In this document: in pieces, positions 56,073 to 64,000 of the stretch
Numbering within the stretch: position 1 is the first letter of the stretch
How the letters are laid out: each line of letters begins with the position of its first letter
Assembly (NCBI GenBank): GCA_902778455.1
Contig: CACYXR010000024.1
Coordinates: forward strand, 29,105-93,104
Source of the DNA: an uncultured Selenomonadaceae bacterium
GTDB lineage: Bacteria > Bacillota > Negativicutes > Selenomonadales > Selenomonadaceae
Reading direction: 5' to 3'
Length of the DNA: 64,000 bases
Program-made: the position numbers and the translations under genes
The notes under the pieces: generated by a model
What the model was told of the DNA's origin: nothing
Database searches by the model: none
Seen by the model: the letters and a program-made list of their open reading frames with translations, nothing else

Positions 56073-57331
56073 TTCAAGAGTCCCGTCTTTTCCTGCATCA
56101 ACGCGCGAACCTTCAGCGGCAGGCCGAACAGGTTGACGAATCCGGTGCCGTCCGCCTGGTTGTAAACGTCGTCCTCCTCAAAGGTCACGAATTCCTGATT
56201 GTACAGCGAATACTTGGACTTCGCGCCCGCCGAGATGATGTTGCCGCGATAGAGCTTCAGGCGGACTACGCCCGTGACCGTGCGCTGCGTCGAATCCACG
56301 AAGGCGTCGAGCGCCTCGCGGAGCTGAGAGAACCACATGCCGTCATAGACGAGCTCCGCATAGCGGTTCGCGACCAGTTCCTTGTAATGGAGCGTCGCGC
56401 GGTCGAGCGTCAGATATTCGAGTTCGCGGTGCGCATAGTAGAGGATCGCTCCGCCCGGATTCTCATAGACGCCGCGGGACTTCATGCCGACGAGACGGTT
56501 CTCGCAGATGTCGGTGATGCCGATGCCGTGCTTCGTGCCGATCTCGTTCAGCAGCGTCAGGAGCTTCTTCGCGCTGCGAATCTTCTTGCCGTTTACGCCG
56601 ACGGGCACGCCTTCCTTGAACTCGATCTCGATGACTTCCGCCTTGTCGTTGACTTTTTCCGGCGCCTTCGTCACGAGGAACATATCGTTCTTCGGCGCGT
56701 TCCACGGATCCTCGAGGTCGGAGCCCTCATGGGACAGATGCCAGATATTGCGGTCCATGCTGTAGGTCTTGTTCTCGGTCGCGATGGGAATCTTATGCTT
56801 CTTCGCGTATTCGATTTCCTCCTCACGGGAACGAAGCTCCCACTCGCGCCACGGCGTGATGATCTTCATCTGCGGCGCGAGAGCCTTGACCGAAAGCTCG
56901 AAACGCACCTGGTCGTTGCCCTTGCCCGTCGCGCCGTGAGCGATAGCGTCGCATTTCTCTTTCTTCGCAATCTCGACCAGCTTCTTCGCGATAACCGGAC
57001 GTGCAAACGACGTGCCGAGCAGATACTTGCCTTCGTAGACCGCGCCCGCCTTCAGTGTCGGCCAGACGTATTCGGTCAGGAATTCCTCGGTCAAATCGGC
57101 GATAAAGACCTTCGATGCGCCGGAAGCCAGCGCCTTGTCATGCACGACGGAAAGCTCGTCGCCCTGCCCGATGTCGGCGCAGACCGCGATGACCTCGCAG
57201 CCGTCGTAGTTCTCCTTCAGCCACGGGATGATAACCGAAGTGTCCAGTCCGCCGGAATACGCCAACGCGACCTTCTTAACCTTCGCCTTCGTTTTTGCGG
57301 GCGTCTTTGCCTTTGTTTTTGCGTTTGCCAT
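56069..57331 (-). CDS. argG: Argininosuccinate synthase with basic N-terminal extension
   Basis: ArgG joins citrulline and aspartate using ATP. The ATP-binding loop [50 protein letters not shown] and [23 protein letters not shown] are all intact in the 420 residues. Unusually, about 19 residues of Lys, Ala and Thr repeats ([17 protein letters not shown]) precede the catalytic start; the ribosome site AAGGAG supports translation from 57331. argF lies 140 bp upstream and may share the operon. Confidence 0.96.
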   Translation of the reverse strand: MANAKTKAKTPAKTKAKVKKVALAYSGGLDTSVIIPWLKENYDGCEVIAVCADIGQGDELSVVHDKALASGASKVFIADLTEEFLTEYVWPTLKAGAVYEGKYLLGTSFARPVIAKKLVEIAKKEKCDAIAHGATGKGNDQVRFELSVKALAPQMKIITPWREWELRSREEEIEYAKKHKIPIATENKTYSMDRNIWHLSHEGSDLEDPWNAPKNDMFLVTKAPEKVNDKAEVIEIEFKEGVPVGVNGKKIRSAKKLLTLLNEIGTKHGIGITDICENRLVGMKSRGVYENPGGAILYYAHRELEYLTLDRATLHYKELVANRYAELVYDGMWFSQLREALDAFVDSTQRTVTGVVRLKLYRGNIISAGAKSKYSLYNQEFVTFEEDDVYNQADGTGFVNLFGLPLKVRALMQEKTGLLK

Positions 57332-57473
57332 GAAAAAACAGCTCCTTTTTGTTTCTTTGTTGATTATTTATTTTCATCCTGCCCTGACAGGATTTTGTCT
57401 ATTTGGGTAAGTAGGAATCATGACGGAAACGAGCGGCAGGGAATCCGTGCCTTTTTTCGCCTCGCTCATGTCC

Positions 57474-58397
57474 TTACCCCATCAAAAGCGTCATGATGGC
57501 TTTCTGCGCGTGCAGACGGTTTTCCGCCTCGTCAAAAATCACGTCGGCGTTGGCCTCAAAGACCTCGTCGGTGATTTCCTCGCCGCGATAAGCGGGCAGG
57601 CAGTGCATGACAATCGCGCGGCGATCGGCTTTTTTCATCAGCGTCTTATTCACCTGATACGGCGCGAAAATTTTCTTTCGCTCGTCGTGCTCGTCCTCCT
57701 GCCCCATACTGGCCCATGTGTCCGTCACAACGACGTCGGCGCCCTTGACCGCCTCCGCGGGGTCATCGGTCAGCAGGAGCGTAGCCCCCGTTTCCTTTGC
57801 GTCCTTCATCGCGTTTTTCACGACCATCTTATCCGGCTGATGCGTTTTCGGCGTCGCCACGGCCAGCGTCATGCCCGTTTTCGCCGCGCCGTAAAGGTAC
57901 GAGTTCGCCATATTGTTGCCGTCGCCGACGAAGGCGACTTTCAAGGCCGAAAGGTCTTTGCCCTTGTGTTCGCGCATGGTCAGCAAATCGGCCATGACCT
58001 GACACGGATGCAGCAAATCGGTCAGCGCGTTGATGACCGGAATGGTCGCCCACGCCGCCAGTTCCTCCGCCGTCTCATGGGCGTAGGTGCGAATCATGAT
58101 TCCGTCGAGATAGCGCGAAAGCACCCGTGCCGTGTCTCGGATCGGCTCGCCTCGCCCGAGCTGCGTATCGTGGGACGACAGGAAAAGCGCACTGCCGCCG
58201 AGCTGGTACATGCCAACCTCGAAGGAGACCCGCGTCCGTGTCGAGGACTTCTCGAAAATCATGCCCAGCGTCCGGCCCTCAAGATAGCGATGAGGAACGC
58301 CGCCCTGCTGCATGGCTTTCAGATGCGCCGCCAGGTCAAGGGCAGCCTCCACATCTTCCGGCGCCAAATCGTGAATCGTAAGAAAATCCTTGTCCAA
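57474..58397 (-). CDS. argF: Ornithine carbamoyltransferase
   Basis: The 307 residues contain the carbamoyl-phosphate loop EKSSTRTRVSFEVGM, the DGIMIR segment, LTDLLHPCQVMADLLT and the ornithine-binding HCLPAYRGEEI with its active-site Cys. It makes citrulline from ornithine and carbamoyl phosphate. I placed the start at TTG 58397, since GGAGG lies 7 nt before it; the frame is open to 58403. It follows argD by about 20 nt. Confidence 0.96.
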   Translation of the reverse strand: MDKDFLTIHDLAPEDVEAALDLAAHLKAMQQGGVPHRYLEGRTLGMIFEKSSTRTRVSFEVGMYQLGGSALFLSSHDTQLGRGEPIRDTARVLSRYLDGIMIRTYAHETAEELAAWATIPVINALTDLLHPCQVMADLLTMREHKGKDLSALKVAFVGDGNNMANSYLYGAAKTGMTLAVATPKTHQPDKMVVKNAMKDAKETGATLLLTDDPAEAVKGADVVVTDTWASMGQEDEHDERKKIFAPYQVNKTLMKKADRRAIVMHCLPAYRGEEITDEVFEANADVIFDEAENRLHAQKAIMTLLMG

Positions 58398-58418
58398 AAT
58401 CAAACCCTCCTTGTGAAA

Positions 58419-59636
58419 TCAGGAAAATCGCGGCAACACGCGTTCCAAAACATTCATGAGCTCGTCGGTTTCAGCCTTCGTGACAATCAAAGGCGGCACG
58501 AAGCGCAGGACGTTCCCTGCCGTGCAGTTGATGATCGCGCCTTCCTCGAGGCAGGCGTTGACAATGTCACGGCCTTCCTTCGTCAGTTCCATGCCGAGGA
58601 TCAGCCCCGTACCGCGCACTTCCTTGACGAACCACGGCAATTTCGCCTGCAGCTCCAGGAGCCGTTCCTTGAAATACGCGCCCGTTGTTTCGACATTCGC
58701 GAGGAAATCCGGCGTCATCGCATCCAGCACAGCGTTCGCCGCCGCGCAGGCCAACGGATTGCCTCCGAAGGTCGAGCCGTGGTCGCCCGCATGGAAGGCC
58801 GACGCCACCTTATCCGTCGCGACGAACGCGCCGATCGGCACGCCGCCCGCCAGGCCCTTAGCCAGTGTCACAATGTCGGGCTTGATCCCGAAATGCTCAA
58901 AGGCGAAGAATTTTCCGGTACGCCCCATGCCGCTCTGGATCTCGTCGAGAATCAGCACCGCCCCGTAACGGTCGCAAAGCGCCCGCACCTTCTTGAAATA
59001 ATCAGGCGGCGGCACATGGACGCCGCCCTCGCCCTGGATCGTCTCCAACATCACCGCGCAGGTCTTTTCGTTGACCATTTTTTCCAGCGCGTCGTAATCG
59101 CCGAAGTCCACATAGGAAAAGCCGCCCGGCAGCGGGCCGAAGCCCTCCTGGTATTTCGGCTGCCCGGTAGCCGTCAGCGTCGCCAGCGTGCGCCCGTGGA
59201 AGCTGTGCCAGGCGCAAATGATCCCGGACTTTTTCTCCGAAATATTATGCGCATATTTGCGCGCCAGCTTGATCGCGCCCTCGTTGGCCTCCGCACCGGA
59301 GTTGCCGAAGAACACCTTGCCGCCGCCGAACCGTTTCGCCAGCTTTTCCGCCGCGTCCGCCTGCACCTCGGTGTAGTAGAGATTCGAGCAGTGGATCATC
59401 TTCTTTGCCTGCGACGCAACCGCATCCACCAGCGCCGGATACCCGTGCCCGAGCACGTTCACCGCGATGCCGCCAAGAAAGTCGATATACTTCTTCCCCT
59501 GCGTGTCATAGACATAAACGCCGTCGCCGTGGTCCAGCACAATCTTGTACCGCGCGAACACGGGAAGATAATCCCTCGCGTCCGCCGCATAAATCTGTTC
59601 GTTGGTTTTCAACTGGTTCACCTCATACATTACCAT
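58419..59636 (-). CDS. argD: Acetylornithine aminotransferase
   Basis: A class III PLP aminotransferase of up to 405 residues: YLPVFARYKIVLDHGDGVYVYDTQGKKYIDFLGGIAVN, FFGNSGAEANEGAIKLAR, GRTLATLTATGQPKYQEGFGPLPGGF, ILDEIQSGMGRTG and the PLP lysine in DIVTLAKGLAGGVPIGA. It converts N-acetylglutamate semialdehyde to N-acetylornithine. The ATG at 59636 has no clear ribosome site; a TTG at 59612, after GAGGTG, would give a start at KTNEQIY closer to homologues. Confidence 0.95.
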   Translation of the reverse strand: MVMYEVNQLKTNEQIYAADARDYLPVFARYKIVLDHGDGVYVYDTQGKKYIDFLGGIAVNVLGHGYPALVDAVASQAKKMIHCSNLYYTEVQADAAEKLAKRFGGGKVFFGNSGAEANEGAIKLARKYAHNISEKKSGIICAWHSFHGRTLATLTATGQPKYQEGFGPLPGGFSYVDFGDYDALEKMVNEKTCAVMLETIQGEGGVHVPPPDYFKKVRALCDRYGAVLILDEIQSGMGRTGKFFAFEHFGIKPDIVTLAKGLAGGVPIGAFVATDKVASAFHAGDHGSTFGGNPLACAAANAVLDAMTPDFLANVETTGAYFKERLLELQAKLPWFVKEVRGTGLILGMELTKEGRDIVNACLEEGAIINCTAGNVLRFVPPLIVTKAETDELMNVLERVLPRFS

Positions 59637-59653
59637 TATAATTCACGAACTTC

Positions 59654-59674
59654 GCCTTCCCCTCTGGGGAGGGC
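59654..59674. repeat. Short CCTTCCCC-type palindrome between argD and argB
   Basis: GCCTTCCCC-TCT-GGGGAGGGC hairpin, related to those in the flagellar region. It might attenuate the operon but lacks a T run in the direction of transcription. Confidence 0.5.
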
Positions 59675-59682
59675 AAGAAAAA

Positions 59683-60567
59683 CTATTGCACGATCTCCGT
59701 GCCGATGCCTTGAGAGGTGAAAAGCTCCAACAGCAGAGAATGCGGAAGCCTGCCATCTATGATCGAGGTCTTGTGCGCTCCATGCGAGAGCGCCGTCAAG
59801 CACGCCTCGACCTTCGGGATCATGCCGCCGGAAATCGTGCCGTCCTCGATATAGCTCTCGGCTTCCTTCTTTGTCAGCGACGAGAGGAACGTACTCTTAT
59901 CTTCAAAGTTCTTGTAAATGCCCTCGACGTCGGTCAACAGCAGCAGCTTTTCCGCCTTCAGTGCGCCCGCGATGGCCGCCGCCACATAGTCGGCGTTGAT
60001 ATTGTACTGTGCGCCGTCCTCGCCCACGCCGATCGGCGCGACTACCGGGACATAGCCGCGGTCGAGATTGTCCTCGAGAATCTTCGCGTTGATGCTCTCC
60101 ACCTCGCCGACGTGTCCGATGTCCACCTTTTGCTCCCCGCCGTCCTCATGCACGACGGCCAGCTTCTTTTTCGCCCGGATCAGCTCCGCGTCCACGCCGG
60201 AAAGTCCGATGGCGCGGTTGCCGCAGACGTTCAGCCTCGTGACGATATCCGCGTTGACCTTGCCGATCAATACCATGCCGACGATTTCCATCGTTTCCTC
60301 GTCGGTCACGCGGAGACCGCTGACAAACTCGGAATCCTTGCCTACCTTCTTCAAGAAACCCGTGATGTCCGGGCCGCCGCCATGCACGATGACCGGACGG
60401 ATGCCGACCTGCTTCATCAGCGTCACGTCCTGCATGACCTTTTCCTTCAGTTCCTCGCTGATCATCGCGTTGCCGCCATATTTGACCACGATGGTCTTGC
60501 CCGAGAACTCCTGGAAATAAGGCAGCGCCTCGACAAGCAGGTTTGCAGTATCCTGCGGTGAAAACAT
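59683..60567 (-). CDS. argB: Acetylglutamate kinase
   Basis: At 294 residues it matches the amino-acid kinase family ArgB: TIVVKYGGNAM, GIRPVIVHGGGPDITGFLKK, the arginine-sensing-related N-terminal helix (PQDTANLLVEALPYFQEFSGK) and KLLLLTDVEGIYKN. The N-terminal helix is the feature of arginine-inhibited hexameric enzymes, fitting a pathway that recycles acetyl groups through ArgJ. GGAGG lies before the ATG. It follows argJ by 14 nt. Confidence 0.96.
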   Translation of the reverse strand: MFSPQDTANLLVEALPYFQEFSGKTIVVKYGGNAMISEELKEKVMQDVTLMKQVGIRPVIVHGGGPDITGFLKKVGKDSEFVSGLRVTDEETMEIVGMVLIGKVNADIVTRLNVCGNRAIGLSGVDAELIRAKKKLAVVHEDGGEQKVDIGHVGEVESINAKILEDNLDRGYVPVVAPIGVGEDGAQYNINADYVAAAIAGALKAEKLLLLTDVEGIYKNFEDKSTFLSSLTKKEAESYIEDGTISGGMIPKVEACLTALSHGAHKTSIIDGRLPHSLLLELFTSQGIGTEIVQ

Positions 60568-60581
60568 TTTGCTGTACCTCC

Positions 60582-61793
60582 TTAAGTATGGTATTCGCCG
60601 TTGATCTTCACATACTCATAAGAGAAATCGCAGGACCAGACCGTCGCCTCCGCGTTGCCGAGCCCAAGTTCCACATCGATCACGATGTCGCGTTCCGCCA
60701 TGACCTTGCGAAGCGCCGCTTCGTCGAAGGACGCGCCGACGCCGTTGGCGTATACGGGAATCCCGCCGAACTTCACCACCGTCTTTTCCGGCTTGATCGG
60801 CACGCCCGCATAGCCCACCGCGCAAATCACGCGGCCCCAGTTCGGGTCCTCGCCGAAGAACGCCGTCTTGACCAGCGGCGACTTCGCGACGCTCATGCCG
60901 ACCTGCTTCGCACTCTCAAAGGACTCTCCGCCCGTCACATGAATGGTCAGGAACTTCGTCGCGCCCTCGCCGTCTGCGGCGATGCGCTGGGAAAGCCCCG
61001 TGCAAAGCTCCTTCAATGTGTCGCGGAAAATCTCGTAATCTTTTCCCTTCCCGGTAATCGGCGCGTTGCCCGCCGCGCCGTTCGCCATCACGATCACCAT
61101 ATCGTTGGTGCTCATGTCGCCGTCAATCGAAATCATATTGAAGGTGACCTCGACAATCTCGGACAGCGCCGCCTGCAAAAGCTTCTGATCGATTGCCGCG
61201 TCCGTCGTGATGAAGCAAAGCATCGTCGCCATATTCGGCTGGATCATACCGGAGCCCTTCGCAATCGCGCCGAAACGGACTTTCTTGCCGCCGATCTCGA
61301 CCTCCGTCGCGCAGGCTTTCGAGTAAGTGTCCGTCGTGATAATCGCGTTGCCCGCGTTGACGCTGCCGTCCTCGGACAGCTCCGCCGCCGCCGCCTTGAC
61401 GCCCGCCATGACTTTTTCCATCGGAAGCTGGACGCCGATCACGCCCGTGGACGCGACGATGACCTCATTCGCCGGGCAGCCTACCGCGTCCGCCGCGGCT
61501 TTCGCCATCGCCCGCGCATTCGCCATGCCCTGATCGCCGGTGCAGGCATTCGCGCAGCCCGCGTTCGCGCAAATCGCGTGCGCTTTGCCGCCCTTCACGA
61601 CTTCCCTCGACACGAACACGGAAGCCGCCGCCACCTGGTTCTGCGTGAACGTACCGGCAACCGCCGCCTCTTTCTCGGTGTAAATCAAAGCAAGGTCGAG
61701 ATTCCCGCTCTTCTTGATACCGGCCTTTACGCCCGCAGCCTTGAATCCCTGCGGGAACGTAACGCCTTTTTTCGTATTTGCTTCACTGAACAT
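60582..61793 (-). CDS. argJ: Bifunctional ornithine acetyltransferase / N-acetylglutamate synthase
   Basis: The 403 residues contain the self-cleavage site in GMIQPNMATMLCFITTDA: the precursor is cut before the Thr of ATML, which becomes the nucleophile, giving alpha and beta chains. AVAGTFTQNQVAAASVF, ANAGCANACTGDQG and TVKFGGIPVYANG are also typical. It moves the acetyl group from acetylornithine back to glutamate and so closes the cycle. No argE or argA is present, as expected. GGGAGG precedes the ATG. Confidence 0.97.
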   Translation of the reverse strand: MFSEANTKKGVTFPQGFKAAGVKAGIKKSGNLDLALIYTEKEAAVAGTFTQNQVAAASVFVSREVVKGGKAHAICANAGCANACTGDQGMANARAMAKAAADAVGCPANEVIVASTGVIGVQLPMEKVMAGVKAAAAELSEDGSVNAGNAIITTDTYSKACATEVEIGGKKVRFGAIAKGSGMIQPNMATMLCFITTDAAIDQKLLQAALSEIVEVTFNMISIDGDMSTNDMVIVMANGAAGNAPITGKGKDYEIFRDTLKELCTGLSQRIAADGEGATKFLTIHVTGGESFESAKQVGMSVAKSPLVKTAFFGEDPNWGRVICAVGYAGVPIKPEKTVVKFGGIPVYANGVGASFDEAALRKVMAERDIVIDVELGLGNAEATVWSCDFSYEYVKINGEYHT

Positions 61794-61834
61794 GTTTTTT
61801 CCTCCCTAATATTTGCATAATTATAATATAACCA

Positions 61835-62869
61835 TTACGGGTACATCGGAATCATGTCGATTCCGAGCTTCTCGTCGAAGCCGCAGGCGATGTTGAAATT
61901 CTGTATTGCCTGACCTGCCGCGCCTTTGACCAGATTGTCTATCGCCGACAGCACGATCACGCGATTTGTCCGTTCGTCGATGTGCCAACCGAGATCGCAG
62001 TAATTCGAACCGCGTACGTATTTCGTCTCGGGGTATGCGTTTCGCCCTCGTAAGCGGATGAAATATTCATCTTTATACATCGCTTTGAAAGCCCCGTCCA
62101 CTCTTTCCGCCGTCTCGCCGTCTTTCAGCTTCGCGTAGCAGGTAGACAGGATGCCTCTCGACATCGGCACGAGATGGGGCGTGAATTGCAGCGTGATCGG
62201 CTTGCCGCTGATATCTGAAAGCGCCTGCTCGATTTCCGGCGTATGGCGATGATTCGCGACGCCGTAGGCTTTGAAATTATCGTAGAGCTCCGGGAAATGG
62301 TTCGGCAGCTTCGCCGAGCGGCCCGCGCCGGACACGCCGGACTTCGCGTCAATCACGATGCTGTCCGTGTCGATCAGACCGTACTTGACCAGCGGCGCCA
62401 ATGCCAAAATGCTGGCCGTTGTATAGCAGCCCGCATTGCCGATGATCTTCGCATCTTTGATTGCGTCCCGGTACAATTCAGCCAGTCCATAGACGCGCTT
62501 CGCGTCCTTGTGCGCATGTTCGATCTTGTACCACTTTTCATAGACTGAAGTATCGTGGAAGCGGTAATCGGCGCCGAGGTCGATGATCCGCACCGGCAGC
62601 TTTTCCAACTCGAGTCCGATTGTCATCGCGTACCCGGCGGGCAATCCTATGAACAGGAAATCGCTGTCCTCGCCAATGGCTTCAATATTATCTATGCTTT
62701 CCAACGGTTGATTCATGATCCAATCCAGATGCGGATAGACAGCCGAGATTGACTGCCCCGCGTGGCTCTCCGAAGTGATATGCGCAACCCGCACTTCCGG
62801 ATGCCGCAGAAGCAGCCGCAGAAGCTCCGCGCCTGCGTAGCCCGTCGCGCCGATAATACTGACCTTCAT
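61835..62869 (-). CDS. argC: N-acetyl-gamma-glutamyl-phosphate reductase
   Basis: The 344-residue protein has the NADP-binding VSIIGATGYAGAELLRLLLRHPEV, the active-site Cys in IGNAGCYTTASILALAPL, and HRHTPEIEQAL and HLVPMSRGILSTCYA motifs of ArgC type 1. It reduces acetylglutamyl phosphate to the semialdehyde. It is the first gene of argCJBDFGH, with GGGAG before the ATG and the operon promoter and ARG box 45-75 bp upstream. Confidence 0.97.
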   Translation of the reverse strand: MKVSIIGATGYAGAELLRLLLRHPEVRVAHITSESHAGQSISAVYPHLDWIMNQPLESIDNIEAIGEDSDFLFIGLPAGYAMTIGLELEKLPVRIIDLGADYRFHDTSVYEKWYKIEHAHKDAKRVYGLAELYRDAIKDAKIIGNAGCYTTASILALAPLVKYGLIDTDSIVIDAKSGVSGAGRSAKLPNHFPELYDNFKAYGVANHRHTPEIEQALSDISGKPITLQFTPHLVPMSRGILSTCYAKLKDGETAERVDGAFKAMYKDEYFIRLRGRNAYPETKYVRGSNYCDLGWHIDERTNRVIVLSAIDNLVKGAAGQAIQNFNIACGFDEKLGIDMIPMYP

Positions 62870-62914
62870 GATATTTCACTCCCTTACGGAATCATTCGTC
62901 CAAAAACTTTAATA

Positions 62915-62944
62915 ATTATACACAGGTATTGCATAAAAATGCAA
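62915..62944 (-). promoter_or_regulatory. Arginine operon promoter with overlapping ARG box
   Basis: On the minus strand TTGCAT (62944-62939), 18 bp, TATAAT (62920-62915). The perfect palindrome TTGCATAAAAATGCAA (62929-62944), matching the ArgR/AhrC half-site pattern (ATAAAAATGCAA), covers the -35 box, so arginine-bound ArgR would block the polymerase. Confidence 0.78.
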
Positions 62945-62979
62945 GAATATTTTTCTTTTCTCTCCGGCAAAAAATACGC

Positions 62980-62985
62980 TATAAT
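62980..62985 (+). promoter_or_regulatory. Possible -10 box of the glycosyltransferase gene
   Basis: TATAAT 35 bp before the start of the GT51 gene; the -35 region is poor. It is back to back with the arg promoter. Confidence 0.45.
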
Positions 62986-63020
62986 ATCTTATCCTTATAT
63001 TACAGGAGCGAAAAGCATTG

Positions 63021-63827
63021 ATGAAAACACTTCTCCGCCTCTGCGCGGGGCTGATTCTCGTGTTCTTCCTCGGCTTCTTTCTCGCCGGTGGACGCGAAGT
63101 GCTGCGTCTGGAAACAGTAGGGCGCGTCGCGGACTGGGCTACGGAAAGCGTCGCATCCTCGGTCGCACGGTCCGACGCCGCGACGCAAGCCCCCGCGGAC
63201 GGCTTTACACGCGTGAAACGTCTGCTGTTCCTTCGCGACGCCGTCGACGAGCGCATGGCCGCGAAAAAAATCGTTTCCGCCGACGAACTGCCCGACGAGC
63301 TTCTGAAAGCCGTCGTCGCCGTCGAAGACGCCCGATTTTTTACGCATCCCGGCTTCGACATCGAGGGTATTATTCGCGCCGCCCTCGTCAATCTTCAGCA
63401 CGGGGAAATCGAGGAAGGCGCCAGCACCATCACGCAGCAGTTAATCAAAAACCTGTTCCTGTCGCAGGAGCAGACCTTCGCCCGCAAGGCCGAGGAGCTT
63501 GCCCTCGCCCTCGATCTCGAAATGCGCTGCTCAAAGCTGGAAATCCTGACTTATTACTTGAACACCATTTACTTCGGCTCCGGCTACTACGGCATTTACG
63601 ACGCTGCGCACGGCTATTTCGGCAAAGACCCGAAGGACTTGACGCTGCCTGAAGCAGCCATGCTCGCCGGACTTCCGAACGCACCGTCACTCTATTCCCC
63701 TTACGAGGATTTCCTGCTGGCGAAAAAGCGGCAGTTCATCGTACTCGACGCAATGGTGAGGCACGGCATGATCTCCGAAAGTCTGGCGGAAAACGCAAAA
63801 ATCGAGCCGCTTTATCTTGCGCACTGA
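63021..63827 (+). CDS. Monofunctional peptidoglycan glycosyltransferase (GT51)
   Basis: About 268 residues with one N-terminal membrane helix (about 5-24) and a GT51 domain: AVVAVEDARFFTHPGFDIEGIIRA (catalytic Glu in VED), GASTITQQLIKNLFLSQEQTFARKAEELALALDLE and YYLNTIYFGSGYYGI. It polymerises lipid II into glycan strands outside the inner membrane. There is no transpeptidase domain, so it is an MtgA-type enzyme. The frame also allows TTG at 63018, which is better spaced from AGGAG. The MITE starts 17 bp after the stop. Confidence 0.92.
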   Translation: MKTLLRLCAGLILVFFLGFFLAGGREVLRLETVGRVADWATESVASSVARSDAATQAPADGFTRVKRLLFLRDAVDERMAAKKIVSADELPDELLKAVVAVEDARFFTHPGFDIEGIIRAALVNLQHGEIEEGASTITQQLIKNLFLSQEQTFARKAEELALALDLEMRCSKLEILTYYLNTIYFGSGYYGIYDAAHGYFGKDPKDLTLPEAAMLAGLPNAPSLYSPYEDFLLAKKRQFIVLDAMVRHGMISESLAENAKIEPLYLAH

Positions 63828-63842
63828 CAAATCCAGCTGCAA

Positions 63843-64000
63843 TTAAGGAAACACTGATTAAGTCAATTCGTGCATCTGTCGAGGGATTTTTTCGACTGTC
63901 GAGGAAAAGCCCTCGAAGGCGTAGCATCGCTACGTCGAGAGGGATTTGACGACGACAGGCGGAAAAAGACCCGGTAGCGAAATAGTCCAGTGGACTGTTT
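63843..64000 (+). mobile_element. MITE-like palindromic element, copy 3, right end not resolved
   Basis: It matches copy 1 from TTAAGGAAACACTGATTAAG through the CGTAGCATCGCTACG palindrome to GACCCGG at about 63973, without the 12-bp duplication of copy 1. After that the sequence differs (GTAGCGAAATAGTCCAGTGG) up to the window edge, so this copy is either a longer variant or broken. Confidence 0.75.

Noticed and set aside
57420..59720. Plus-strand frame of 766 codons
   Set aside because: It is antisense to argF and argD.

Overview
The window is about 57% GC by eye and carries roughly 58 protein genes, one tRNA and several repeat families. Gene content and order suggest a motile, anaerobic member of the Firmicutes, most likely a Selenomonas-like Negativicute. 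The flagellar block (flgM-flgN-flgN-like-flgK-flgL-flgL-DUF6470-fliW-csrA-flaG-fliD-fliS-fliT) follows Bacillus order, while a uptake-type [NiFe] hydrogenase (hyaABC) and an LCP protein point to a fermentative anaerobe. This assignment is inference from content, not from a marker gene.

Layout. 1-585: 5' part of a GTPase gene running off the left edge. 771-945: first copy of a MITE-like element. 1020-6535: VOC protein, PhzF-like isomerase, chemoreceptor, AraC-type regulator and an orphan tyrosine recombinase. 6736-10469: hyaABC. 10593-12527: response regulator with HD-GYP output, then metF. 12718-13455: unknown gene with a strong promoter of its own. 13739-16840: zinc uptake and its regulator (zur-znuA-znuC-znuB), with MITE copy 2 directly upstream. 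17302-17378: tRNA-Arg(CCU).

17437-28697 is a long leftward operon of sugar-transfer genes: two family 2 glycosyltransferases, a 1,523-residue protein with three O-GlcNAc-transferase-like modules, a TPR protein, a methyltransferase-like protein, a third glycosyltransferase, a HAD phosphatase and a small unknown protein. Its position beside the flagellar genes suggests flagellin or surface glycosylation. Transcribed away from it is an unusual ATP-grasp/HD-GYP fusion (28841-31234). 31282-43591 holds flagellar filament-assembly genes and FlgM, with several variable or duplicated parts. Two perfect parS sites and one degenerate one lie at 43686-43794, before comFC, recD2, an ABC-F protein and an LCP protein.

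50179-51375 is an AAA/DUF4143 ATPase preceded by four 23-bp-spaced repeats. 51578-54592 holds a CofE-like protein, a membrane-anchored unknown, a thioesterase and an L,D-transpeptidase. 54654-62869 is the whole arginine pathway from acetylglutamate (argCJBDFGH) behind an ARG-box-containing promoter. The window closes with a monofunctional peptidoglycan glycosyltransferase and the start of MITE copy 3.

The strongest leads for new biology are the ATP-grasp/HD-GYP fusion, the triple GT41-like protein with a degenerate central module, the parS cluster, the phased repeats before the DUF4143 ATPase, the 4-bp duplication that shifts a flgN-like gene, and the AT-rich islands inside flgL, flgK and fliD.
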